DNA of 32,022 bases. Source: Paenibacillus typhae (GTDB taxonomy: Bacteria > Bacillota > Bacilli > Paenibacillales > Paenibacillaceae). Each line of letters opens with the position of its first letter. Position 1 is the first letter of the stretch. The stretch is from positions 1 through 32,022 of the forward strand of contig NZ_FNDX01000062.1 in the NCBI RefSeq assembly GCF_900099765.1. Reading direction: 5' to 3'. The notes beneath the pieces are model-generated. The model was not told the DNA's origin. It did not search any database and saw only the letters and a program-made list of their open reading frames with translations. Below are positions 22,429 through 28,734 of the stretch, in pieces. A program made the position numbers and the translations under genes.

Positions 22429-22492
22429 ACAATTCACAATGGATATTGGAATCGTACAGTGTTTGGATAGGAGTGGAGAGAAACCATACTGT
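22397..22492 (-). ncRNA. Putative small regulatory RNA (about 96 nt)
   Basis: A complete transcription unit with no protein gene lies on the minus strand: a consensus promoter (22499-22527), a predicted start near 22492 and a strong intrinsic terminator ending near 22397. The 5' part folds into a hairpin: GTACAGT (22494-22488) pairs with ACTGTAC (22460-22454), then GTTT (22484-22481) pairs with AAAC (22464-22461) across a 3-nt bulge. The 16-nt loop is all pyrimidine apart from two A's and reads CUCUCCACUCCUAUCC, with CUCC motifs complementary to ribosome binding sites. Such C-rich loops are typical of Firmicute sRNAs that block translation. A 17-codon ATG frame exists, but its start is only about 6 nt from the 5' end with no ribosome site, so it is probably not translated. 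I do not recognise a named RNA family. Confidence 0.68.
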
Positions 22493-22498
22493 ACTTTT

Positions 22499-22527
22499 AT
22501 TATATGTATCCGTTTACATTTTGTCAA
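22499..22527 (-). promoter_or_regulatory. Consensus sigma-A promoter of the putative small RNA
   Basis: Read on the minus strand: TTGACA (22527-22522), 17 nt, TATAAT (22504-22499). Both hexamers and the spacing are exact consensus, the best promoter in the window, pointing away from the sigma-factor gene. Confidence 0.88.
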
Positions 22528-22620
22528 CACTTTCTTTAAAACTAATTTGAGTCCGGCGGCTTCTCCGGATTTCGACTTTTCTGCCATAGGGTAAAGAATA
22601 GGTTTACAAAAGTCTACTAA

Positions 22621-22649
22621 TTTCATCCTGATAGAATGTATGCTATACT
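22621..22649 (+). promoter_or_regulatory. Extended -10 promoter upstream of the sigma-factor gene
   Basis: TTTCAT (22621-22626), 17 nt, TATACT (22644-22649) preceded by TGC (extended -10). The start near 22656 would give a leader of about 260 nt. An ECF-like GGAAC at 22736-22740 lacks a convincing -10 partner. Confidence 0.5.
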
Positions 22650-22692
22650 GGTTAAGTATGTTTATAGATTTCATTTGGAAATATTTGAATGT

Positions 22693-22734
22693 GCAATTTT
22701 ATTTCTGTATTTACATACAGTATTTCTTAATTGC
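22693..22734 (+). other. Nested inverted repeat in the sigma-factor leader
   Basis: GCAATT (22693-22698) pairs with AATTGC (22729-22734), enclosing CTGTAT (22705-22710) paired with ATACAG (22715-22720). It is an AT-rich two-step stem in the long leader. The function is unknown and I match no riboswitch to it. An orphan GGAGG near 22821 has no start codon after it. Confidence 0.3.
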
Positions 22735-22916
22735 CGGAACGCTGAATATACATAGGAAGTATTGCGTTATTTAGTTAAACTTACCGATTTTAACTTTAGG
22801 ATTTACGGAATTGCAAATTTGGAGGATTCACCGCAACTTTTTTACCCCAGGCCGGTATATACAGATACGGACCTGACGGGTTAATCGTGCAAGGGCGAGG
22901 AGGGCTAAAACTCACC

Positions 22917-23504
22917 ATGACGGATTCCCAGTTGATCCAGTTAATCAAGCAAGGAAACACAGAATTATATTCGGAACTGATGCGCAGATACCAGCGAAAG
23001 ATACTGGCTTTTGTATACCATATGCTCAAGAATTCGCATATGGAGCTCATTGCAGAGGATCTCTGCTCGGAGACCTTCTACAAAGCATTCCGGAGCCTGC
23101 ATTCCTTCCGTGAAGTGGATGCTTCGTTCTCAACATGGCTGTACACGATCGCCCGCAACACAGTGCTCAGTGAGCTGCGCAAGAACCGCGCGGGCAATGT
23201 CTCGCTCGAAGAAAGCGGCTATACGCCTGTGGCACCGGCGGAGGTTGCACCAGAACAGGCTGCACTGCGCAAGGAACGGATGAATTTGGTCCGCGAAGCA
23301 ATCAATAATCTCCCGGAGAAGCAGCGCTCGGCGCTGATTCTGCGTGAATATGATCAGATGGACTACCAGGAAATTGCCGTCATTTTGGATCAGAGTGTCA
23401 GCTCCGTGAAATCACTGTTGTTTCGTGCAAGGAGCAGTGTGAAGCTCCAACTCGAATCCTATTTTTATGAGCCTGAAGTGGAAGAGCAGGCTGAGAGGGT
23501 GTAA
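22917..23504 (+). CDS. ECF-type RNA polymerase sigma factor
   Basis: This 195-residue protein has the two-domain layout of an extracytoplasmic-function sigma factor. Sigma region 2 (about 20-95) includes YQRKILAFVYHMLKN, AEDLCSETFYKAFRSLHSF and FSTWLYTIARNTVLSELRKN; region 4 (about 130-185) includes INNLPEKQRSALILREYDQMDYQEIAVILDQSVSSVKSLLFRARSSVK, a helix-turn-helix. The start ATG 22917 has AGGAGGG about 13 nt upstream, rather far; a GTG at 22887 is open in frame but precedes that site. It is followed 5 nt later by its likely anti-sigma factor. Which stress it senses cannot be read from the sequence, and no clear autoregulatory ECF promoter was found. Confidence 0.92.
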   Translation: MTDSQLIQLIKQGNTELYSELMRRYQRKILAFVYHMLKNSHMELIAEDLCSETFYKAFRSLHSFREVDASFSTWLYTIARNTVLSELRKNRAGNVSLEESGYTPVAPAEVAPEQAALRKERMNLVREAINNLPEKQRSALILREYDQMDYQEIAVILDQSVSSVKSLLFRARSSVKLQLESYFYEPEVEEQAERV

Positions 23505-23509
23505 GGCCT

Positions 23510-24103
23510 ATGAACTGCAGGGAAGCGCAGGATTTCATTCCGCTATTGTGGGATGCTCCCCCCACTGATCCTAAGCGGATTGAGCTTGAAAGACATATCG
23601 CGGGTTGTTCTTACTGTGCCGCTGAATGGGCTATCTGGCAGGAGAGCAACGAGCTTATGCAGGACCTGAGAATGGAGATCAGCGCGGAACGCGCTGAGGC
23701 CGTTAATCAGAAGGTTATGGAGCGGATTTATCTGGAGAGTCCGTGGCTGATGCCGGGGGACGGGAAATCTGCCGGGAATACTACTGTTTTCCGCCGCAGG
23801 CTGAGCCTGTGGATCGCCTGCTTTCTGGCCGTGTTTTTATCGAGCTTCTTATATTTCACCTTGTTCAAAACACCTGCCAATACAAGCTCGGCACAGAGCG
23901 GCATTATTGATTCAGGTGTAGCCGGACTTACGCTGGAATGGTCTTCTTCCTATCCGGCTACAGAATCCGGGGGAGGAATTATTGAGCCGCTTGTCGTTAG
24001 CATGGGACCCACGCATCCGCAATACTGGATGGTATTATCCATGCTGGGCGTAGCGCTGTCGATCTTTCTGCTGACAAGGCTGAACCGTTACCGCAGACAA
24101 TGA
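23510..24103 (+). CDS. Zinc-finger (ZAS-type) transmembrane anti-sigma factor
   Basis: The 197-residue protein begins with an anti-sigma zinc-binding domain: Cys3, then His29, Cys33 and Cys36 in HIAGCSYC (HxxxCxxC). A basic stretch (FRRR) leads into a membrane segment at about 98-119 (LSLWIACFLAVFLSSFLYFTLF), then an extracytoplasmic loop of about 50 residues and a second membrane segment near 172-190 (MVLSMLGVALSIFLLTRL) ending in RLNRYRRQ. Two membrane segments make a hairpin with both ends inside, unlike the commoner single-pass form. It should hold the sigma factor encoded just upstream until a signal at the membrane releases it. A terminator follows directly. Confidence 0.85.
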   Translation: MNCREAQDFIPLLWDAPPTDPKRIELERHIAGCSYCAAEWAIWQESNELMQDLRMEISAERAEAVNQKVMERIYLESPWLMPGDGKSAGNTTVFRRRLSLWIACFLAVFLSSFLYFTLFKTPANTSSAQSGIIDSGVAGLTLEWSSSYPATESGGGIIEPLVVSMGPTHPQYWMVLSMLGVALSIFLLTRLNRYRRQ

Positions 24104-24104
24104 C

Positions 24105-24139
24105 AAGGTCCCTTTACCCCGGGTAAAGCGGACCTTTTT
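24105..24139 (+). terminator. Terminator after the anti-sigma gene
   Basis: AAGGTCC (24105-24111) pairs with GGACCTT (24130-24136), with an inner stem CTTTAC/GTAAAG, followed by T's. Confidence 0.9.
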
Positions 24140-24160
24140 GTTGCTTCCGGCACTGAAACC

Positions 24161-24232
24161 CCTTCAAAAACGTTCATAATCCTTCAAAAAGAAGACATTT
24201 GTTTGCATTCATGATACATTATTAAGCAAACA
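24161..24232 (+). promoter_or_regulatory. Direct repeats, inverted repeat and weak promoter upstream of the phosphatase gene
   Basis: CCTTCAAAAA occurs at 24161-24170 and again at 24181-24190, exactly 20 bp apart. TGTTTGC (24200-24206) and GCAAACA (24226-24232) form a 7-base inverted repeat with a 19-nt spacer. Between them TGATACATT (24212-24220) could be an extended -10. The arrangement suggests a regulated promoter, but no known regulator matches. Confidence 0.35.
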
Positions 24233-24256
24233 TACTGGATGGAAGGGTGATAGGCG

Positions 24257-24844
24257 ATGCTGGTCGGCTTGATACGCCATGGACTGACGGATTGGAATGC
24301 AGCAGGCAAAATACAGGGACAAAGTGATATTCCGCTCAATGACGAAGGCCGGAGGCAGGCTGAAATGCTGGGTGAGCGGCTGCTGAATGAACCCTACAGC
24401 TGGGATTTCTGCATAACAAGCGGTCTGTCCCGGGCAGAAGAGACGGGGAGAATCATTGCCGGGAAGCTGGGTATCCCTCTGATCCAGCCCGATGAGCGAA
24501 TCAGGGAACGTGCTTACGGACAGGTGGAAGGGATGACAGCTCTGGAGCGAGAGGCCAAATGGGGCAAGGACTGGAATCTGCTTGAGCTAGGGCAGGAAAC
24601 CGATGAGCAGCTGCAGCTGCGGGGGCTTGCGTTTATGGAGGACATTACTGCCCGCTACCCTGACAGTAATATACTGGTCATCTCCCATGGCGGATTTCTC
24701 GCCCAGCTCTATGTAGCCTTATACAAAGACAAGTACACAGAACGTCTTGGCAATCTGTCCCTGACCATTATCGAGAAAAGCGAAAAGGAATGGAATGCGC
24801 TTTTGTATAATTGTACACGCCATATTTTACAGAATCAGCGGTAA
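24257..24844 (+). CDS. Histidine phosphatase family protein (phosphoglycerate mutase-like)
   Basis: The 195-residue protein belongs to the histidine phosphatase superfamily, whose members transfer phosphate through a phosphohistidine. The catalytic RHG motif is at residues 7-9 (LIRHGLTDWNAAGKIQGQSDIPLNDEGRRQA); the second catalytic histidine is H144 in VISHGGFLAQL. SGLSRAEETGRIIAGKLG and ERAYGQVEGMTALE are the other usual blocks. Substrates in this family range from phosphosugars to phosphoserine and cannot be assigned from sequence. The GGAAGGGTGAT site precedes the ATG. It stands alone between terminators at 24105 and 24842, with its stop codon inside the latter's stem. Confidence 0.93.
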   Translation: MLVGLIRHGLTDWNAAGKIQGQSDIPLNDEGRRQAEMLGERLLNEPYSWDFCITSGLSRAEETGRIIAGKLGIPLIQPDERIRERAYGQVEGMTALEREAKWGKDWNLLELGQETDEQLQLRGLAFMEDITARYPDSNILVISHGGFLAQLYVALYKDKYTERLGNLSLTIIEKSEKEWNALLYNCTRHILQNQR

Positions 24845-24870
24845 CCCGAGCTTTCGGGTTATTTTTTTTT
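24842..24870 (+). terminator. Terminator after the histidine phosphatase gene
   Basis: TAACCCGA (24842-24849) pairs with TCGGGTTA (24854-24861) around GCTT, followed by nine T's. Confidence 0.92.
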
Positions 24871-24932
24871 GAGAAAAAAGGAATAAAAAGGGCTGTATTT
24901 CCCATAATGGTAGTAAAACAGTGAGGCGATGA

Positions 24933-26024
24933 ATGATGAATCTGGCGGATATGCTCACATACGCGGACATTGGCCAGCTTACCGCGATAGCGGGACGCTA
25001 CCAGTGCGATTGCAAACGAAACTCGAAACATGATTTGATCCAGAGTCTTCTCATCCTGCTTGGAAGCCGGGATTTCATGGATTCTCATATCCGGAGCTGT
25101 AAACCGGAGGAATTGCGGTTTCTGAACACACTGCTTTTTGATGAACGCAGCCACTTTAGTCTCGAGGATCTGCTGGCCGCAGCGAAACAGGCAACCTTTG
25201 ATATTCCGGACGGCAAAGACGGCGGATATCGTGAAATGGTCAGCCGTTTCAAAAATGGAGGCTGGCTGTTCAGCGGTACCTCACAGCAGAGCAAGTATCT
25301 GTTTCAGGTTCCGGAGGATTTGAAGCGCCGTTTCCTTGAACAAATGGGCAGTTATATCAGGGAAAAAGTTGAGTATGCCAGTGAGCCTGGCGTGTACCGG
25401 TCCGAAGGGGATTTACTGGCTGGCGATCTGCTGCTGTTTATGCGTTATGTGAAAGAGAATGAGCCTGAGCTGAACCAGGAGGGCGCACTCTATAAACGTT
25501 ATCAGCAGGGGCTGATGAATGCGCTCCAGATACCCGAGCCGCTGCTTGGCAAAGGCGGGTGGAGATTCGGCTACGGCAGAGCGTGCGAGCACTATCCGCC
25601 CAGAATGGCCCTTTTGTATGATTATGCCAGGCACCGCCGTTATATTTCTGAAGAGGGCTTCCGTTTGAAGCTGACAGCTGCCGGAGAGACACTGCTCGCC
25701 GAAGGAAAAACCGAAAGGCTGATGCAGATATTCTTCTTTTGGTTAAAACTCTATAAAGGTGCTGTTCCCAATCTTCCATCAATCGTATACTGGATTAGTA
25801 AGAGCGCCGGAGAGTGGGTAAGCATCTCTTCCTTGACGGAAGGAATAGGCTGGCTGATCAAACCGTTCTACTATGACGATGCGGCTTCCATTCTGGAACA
25901 GCGTGTTCTAAGGATGATGCTCCATCTGGGGATGATCCGGCTGGGGGAGACCCCTGACGGCCCGGTCATTATGATGACCCCATGGGGAATGGAAGCGGCC
26001 ACTCCAAGGCGGCTGCCTAAGTAA
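24933..26024 (+). CDS. Uncharacterised 363-residue protein
   Basis: I cannot assign a family with confidence. The protein is soluble, with no signal peptide or membrane segment. It is largely helical with several short blocks that look like winged-helix modules: LADMLTYADIGQLTAIAGRY near the start, the CKPEELRFLNTLLFDE and YREMVSRFKNGGWLF stretches near 55-115, and a C-terminal segment (EGIGWLIKPFYYDDAASILEQRVLRMMLHLGMIRLGE). The final part recalls helicase-associated or XPB N-terminal-like domains in bacterial proteins, but that is only a resemblance. It has GAGG 6 nt before ATG 24933 (a second ATG follows). It lies 11 nt before the carbonic-anhydrase-like gene, so it is probably cotranscribed with it. 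Confidence 0.75.
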   Translation: MMNLADMLTYADIGQLTAIAGRYQCDCKRNSKHDLIQSLLILLGSRDFMDSHIRSCKPEELRFLNTLLFDERSHFSLEDLLAAAKQATFDIPDGKDGGYREMVSRFKNGGWLFSGTSQQSKYLFQVPEDLKRRFLEQMGSYIREKVEYASEPGVYRSEGDLLAGDLLLFMRYVKENEPELNQEGALYKRYQQGLMNALQIPEPLLGKGGWRFGYGRACEHYPPRMALLYDYARHRRYISEEGFRLKLTAAGETLLAEGKTERLMQIFFFWLKLYKGAVPNLPSIVYWISKSAGEWVSISSLTEGIGWLIKPFYYDDAASILEQRVLRMMLHLGMIRLGETPDGPVIMMTPWGMEAATPRRLPK

Positions 26025-26035
26025 GGGGGAGGAAT

Positions 26036-26542
26036 ATGCGGATTGCTTACGGGAATTACATACCGCGGACTGACGAATCTGTATACGTGGCGGAAGGCGC
26101 CAAGCTGGTAGGCGATGTGACGGTAGGACAGCATTCTAGCATCTGGTTCAATGCAGTGCTCCGGGGAGATCTTGCTCCGGTAGTTATTGGGGAACGCTGT
26201 AATATTCAGGACGGGGCTGTAGGGCATGTCGGCAATGGCTTGCCGCTGATCCTCGAGGACGGGATATCGGTGGGGCATTCCGCCATTATCCACGGCTGCA
26301 GGATAGGCAGAGGCACATTAATCGGAATGGGTGCAATTGTTTTGAACGGAGCAGCAATTGGTGAATATGCTTTAATAGGAGCCGGTTCAATTGTAACCGA
26401 AAACAAAAAAATCCCGCCGTATACATTGTGTCTGGGTTCTCCTGCTAAAGTCGTCCGCGAGCTTACGGAGCAGGATCTGCTCCGGATGAAGCAGACCAGT
26501 GAAAGTTATGTAGTCAAAGCAAAAGAATATGGAATCTTCTAA
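26036..26542 (+). CDS. Gamma-carbonic anhydrase-like hexapeptide-repeat protein
   Basis: The 168-residue protein folds as a left-handed beta-helix of hexapeptide repeats (for example VGDVTVGQHSSIWFNAVLRGD and IGRGTLIGMGAIVLNGAAIGEYALIGAGSIV), forming trimers. The three histidines that bind the metal between subunits in gamma-carbonic anhydrases are present as His64, His81 and His86, and the conserved arginine is R43 (VLRGD). The C-terminus is helical (LTEQDLLRMKQTSESYVVKAKEYGIF). Its close relatives (YrdA/PaaY-type) include both active and inactive enzymes, so activity is not certain. It follows the unknown 363-residue gene by 11 nt and precedes the IDEAL-domain gene by 18 nt, and probably shares their transcript. 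Confidence 0.92.
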   Translation: MRIAYGNYIPRTDESVYVAEGAKLVGDVTVGQHSSIWFNAVLRGDLAPVVIGERCNIQDGAVGHVGNGLPLILEDGISVGHSAIIHGCRIGRGTLIGMGAIVLNGAAIGEYALIGAGSIVTENKKIPPYTLCLGSPAKVVRELTEQDLLRMKQTSESYVVKAKEYGIF

Positions 26543-26560
26543 ACAGCGGAGGTGTATCGA

Positions 26561-26740
26561 ATGGACAAAATGAAGGCTACCTATGAAGTGATGCTAGGAC
26601 TTGCGGCAGAAATGGTGTGGGATGAAGCGCTGCGAAAGCGTCGTACCGACATCTTGTACCGGGAGATTGACACGGCGCTGGCGGCCGGAGATAAAGCGGC
26701 ATTCCGTTATCTGACTGAAGAACTGAAGAGTCTTGCATAA
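26561..26740 (+). CDS. Stand-alone IDEAL-domain small protein
   Basis: The 59-residue protein ends in an IDEAL domain, seen as REIDTALAAGDKAAFRYLTEELKSL (residues about 34-58), a short Bacillota motif named for the Ile-Asp-x-Ala-Leu core. In B. subtilis the nearest equivalent, YpiB, which sits just upstream of ypiF and qcrA, carries a larger UPF0302 domain before its IDEAL domain; that part is absent here. ATG 26561 is chosen with GGAGGTG 7 nt upstream; a GTG at 26552 would fall inside that site. It is the last gene before a terminator at 26739. The molecular role is not established. Confidence 0.85.
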   Translation: MDKMKATYEVMLGLAAEMVWDEALRKRRTDILYREIDTALAAGDKAAFRYLTEELKSLA

Positions 26741-26769
26741 GAAATGCGCTAAGCGCATTTCTTTTTTTT
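26739..26769 (+). terminator. Terminator after the IDEAL-domain gene
   Basis: AAGAAATGCGC (26739-26749) pairs with GCGCATTTCTT (26753-26763) around TAA, followed by more T's. Confidence 0.92.
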
Positions 26770-26830
26770 GACTTATCCGGCAAGTCCGTATTAAATAGAT
26801 TAAAAGGAATCCAGTGAAGGGATGATCAAG

Positions 26831-27256
26831 TTGAAATTCAGTGAATTTACAGAGGAAAGCTGGAACGAACACGGAAAATACTTTGATACCTGTCTGCTCC
26901 CGTTCACCGGATTGTCGGGTGAGGAGAGCCCGCCTGAGGCAGCAGCCGTGCTGGAGAAGCTCCGTGATCTGCTGGAGCTGATCGAGAAGCCATTCCGGGG
27001 ACGAATAGTTGTATATCCGGCTATACAGTATGCGACAGGTCAAAATGCAGACTATTTTAATGAAGTCTGCAGGAAAGTCAAATCCAGTATATTCCAATAT
27101 GTAATTGTTGCTTCAGCCGTTCCGGGAATGTCGGCAGAAGATATTTATGAAAGCGATTTAGTCTTTGCTCTGTCTGGATTTGGACCGGTTTGTAAAGGCC
27201 CGGAAAAGTCCGAAATAAACGAAAAAATCCATGCTTTGTGGCAAAGTGTAACATGA
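26831..27256 (+). CDS. ypiF: YpiF-like protein of the DUF2487 family
   Basis: The 141-residue protein resembles B. subtilis YpiF, encoded at the same place just upstream of qcrA; its function is unknown. Features are an N-terminal YFDTCLLPFTGLSG, a central RGRIVVYPAIQYATG and a C-terminal alpha/beta part with VPGMSAEDIYESDLVFALSG. TTG 26831 is preferred because GAAGGG lies about 9 nt upstream; ATG 26822 directly abuts that site and would add three residues. Spacing to qcrA is over 200 nt, with a strong promoter between, so it is not tightly linked to the qcr transcript. The assignment rests mainly on position and length. Confidence 0.72.
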   Translation: MKFSEFTEESWNEHGKYFDTCLLPFTGLSGEESPPEAAAVLEKLRDLLELIEKPFRGRIVVYPAIQYATGQNADYFNEVCRKVKSSIFQYVIVASAVPGMSAEDIYESDLVFALSGFGPVCKGPEKSEINEKIHALWQSVT

Positions 27257-27328
27257 GTTAATTGTGACAAATAATCAACAATTTATAAAAAGTGAGTACG
27301 GATGCCTGTCACAAAATAGACAAAATTC

Positions 27329-27357
27329 TTGACGGGTATTGGGGCCTAAGCTATGAT
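27329..27357 (+). promoter_or_regulatory. Sigma-A promoter of qcrABC
   Basis: TTGACG (27329-27334) and TATGAT (27352-27357) with a 17-nt spacer. The start is expected near 27364, giving a leader of about 110 nt. Confidence 0.85.
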
Positions 27358-27371
27358 AAGGGTGAATTGAT

Positions 27372-27392
27372 ATGACATGTGATTTATGTCAT
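27372..27392 (+). promoter_or_regulatory. Dyad operator candidate in the qcr leader
   Basis: ATGACAT (27372-27378) and ATGTCAT (27386-27392) are perfect inverted repeats 7 nt apart, placed about 8-28 nt after the predicted start. Overlapping them, TGTGA-N6-TCATT (from 27378) partly matches the CRP/FNR consensus TGTGA-N6-TCACA. A repressor-type position fits better than an activator-type one. Confidence 0.5.
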
Positions 27393-27474
27393 TGTAACCG
27401 GATTCTTTACATTAAATGACTGTGCATGACCTGCAGGTGCCTTCTCCATTTTAGAAAAGGGGGTTACACACCGT

Positions 27475-28029
27475 ATGAGCAGTTACAATGAAGAGCCTGA
27501 AGTAAATCCGCCCAAACCGCCCAGCCGCAAGGAGATGTCCCGCAGGCAGTTTTTGACCTATACCCTCGGCGGAGCCACTGCATTTATGGGAGCTGGAGTC
27601 CTTCTTCCCATGACGCGGTTTGCTGTAGACCCTATTTTACATAAGCGGGGGGAAGGGGATTTCATCAAGGTTGCCGAAGTCTCTCAAATTACCGATGTTC
27701 CGCAGGAGTTTAACTTTGAGCTCAAGCAGCAGGACGGCTGGTATGCCAGTACAGCTACACTGACGGCGTGGATCCGGAAAGATGAGGGCGGAAATATTTA
27801 TGCGCTTTCACCGATCTGCAAGCATCTCGGCTGTACGGTGGGCTGGAACAATGATAAGGCTTTTCCGGACGAATACCATTGTCCCTGCCATGGCGCACGT
27901 TACACGAAGCTGGGCAAGCAGCTGGCGGTTGCAGCGAAGCCGCTCGACCAGTACAAGACCAAGATTGAAGGCGGATGGGTGTATCTGGGTGATATTGTAC
28001 CTAATACCGAAGCCAATAAGGAGGCGTAG
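27475..28029 (+). CDS. qcrA: Menaquinol:cytochrome c reductase, Rieske iron-sulfur subunit
   Basis: QcrA carries the [2Fe-2S] Rieske centre of the bc-type complex that passes electrons from menaquinol to cytochrome c. The protein has 184 residues. It has a twin-arginine-like N-terminal signal (SRRQFLTYTLGGATAFMGAGVLL) that serves as the membrane anchor; the B. subtilis protein is a Tat substrate. The cluster ligands are in CKHLGC (residues 115-120) and CPCHG (136-140). AAAGGGGG lies about 13 nt before the ATG. It is first in the qcrABC operon, with 5 nt to qcrB. Confidence 0.96.
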   Translation: MSSYNEEPEVNPPKPPSRKEMSRRQFLTYTLGGATAFMGAGVLLPMTRFAVDPILHKRGEGDFIKVAEVSQITDVPQEFNFELKQQDGWYASTATLTAWIRKDEGGNIYALSPICKHLGCTVGWNNDKAFPDEYHCPCHGARYTKLGKQLAVAAKPLDQYKTKIEGGWVYLGDIVPNTEANKEA

Positions 28030-28034
28030 CCCTG

Positions 28035-28706
28035 ATGTTTAAAAATATCTATAACTGGATTGATGAACGTCTGGATATTACGCCGATCTGGAGAGATGTC
28101 GCCGATCATGAGGTTCCTGAGCATGTCAACCCGGCCCATCACTTCTCGGCATTCGTGTACTGCTTCGGCGGCCTTACCTTTTTTATCACTGTCATTCAGA
28201 TTTTGTCAGGGATGTTCCTGACGATGTATTATGTACCGGATATTATCAATGCCTATGCCAGTGTGGAATATCTGCAAACCAAGGTTGCTTTTGGCCAGAT
28301 CGTACGCGGTATGCACCACTGGGGGGCGAGTCTGGTCATTGTCATGATGTTCCTGCATACGATGCGCGTATTTTTTACAGGCTCGTATAAAGCGCCGCGC
28401 GAGATGAACTGGGTGGTGGGAATGCTGATCTTTTTTGTCATGTTGGGCCTGGGACTGACCGGATATCTGCTGCCTTGGGACAATAAAGCTTATTTCGCCA
28501 CCAAGGTTACACTGGAAATTGCCAACTCCGTGCCGGTTATGGGTCCTGTGTTAAAAGAGCTGATGCAGGGCGGAACGATTGTCGGTGCAGAGACGCTTAC
28601 CCGCTTTTTCGCCCTTCATGTATTCTTTCTCCCGGCGGTTATGCTTATACTGCTCGTCGGACACTTTATTATGATCCGCAGACAGGGAATATCCGGCCCG
28701 CTGTAG
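28035..28706 (+). CDS. qcrB: Menaquinol:cytochrome c reductase, cytochrome b subunit
   Basis: QcrB is the four-helix, cytochrome b6-like haem subunit. The 223-residue protein is very close to the B. subtilis one (LDITPIWRDVADHEVPEHVNPAHHFSAFVYCFGGLTFF). Cys43, which covalently holds the extra haem in the b6f-like subclass, is conserved. Haem-ligating histidines lie in GMHHWGASLVIVMMFLHTMR and in FFALHVFFLPAVMLILLVGHFIMIRRQG. GYLLPWDNKAYFA is the quinone-site loop. The start ATG 28035 lies 5 nt after the qcrA stop. It ends at RRQGISGPL, the typical end before the fused subunit IV/c partner. Confidence 0.97.
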   Translation: MFKNIYNWIDERLDITPIWRDVADHEVPEHVNPAHHFSAFVYCFGGLTFFITVIQILSGMFLTMYYVPDIINAYASVEYLQTKVAFGQIVRGMHHWGASLVIVMMFLHTMRVFFTGSYKAPREMNWVVGMLIFFVMLGLGLTGYLLPWDNKAYFATKVTLEIANSVPVMGPVLKELMQGGTIVGAETLTRFFALHVFFLPAVMLILLVGHFIMIRRQGISGPL

Positions 28707-28734
28707 GCTAATCGACGAAAGGAGGGAGAACGGA

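Noticed and set aside
22435..22488. 17-codon ATG frame inside the putative minus-strand small RNA
   Set aside because: The ATG is only about 6 nt from the predicted 5' end with no ribosome binding site, so translation is unlikely; it was not listed as a gene.
22019..22594. 191-codon plus-strand frame overlapping the tyrA end and the small RNA region
   Set aside because: It overlaps tyrA in another frame, runs through the tyrA terminator, lacks a ribosome site, and has arginine/cysteine-rich shadow composition.
22815..22830. GGAGG ribosome-site-like sequence in the sigma-factor leader
   Set aside because: No start codon follows at a usable distance and no open frame begins there.
24768..25154. 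Minus-strand frame across the 24842 terminator
   Set aside because: It crosses a strong terminator and two conserved-strand genes, with no ribosome site or family resemblance.
27262..27281. Rex-like site TTGTGA-N7-TCAACAA upstream of the qcr promoter
   Set aside because: The spacing is one base longer than the Rex pattern and the second half-site has an extra base. It is also about 50 bp upstream of the -35, so the match is too weak to report as a site.
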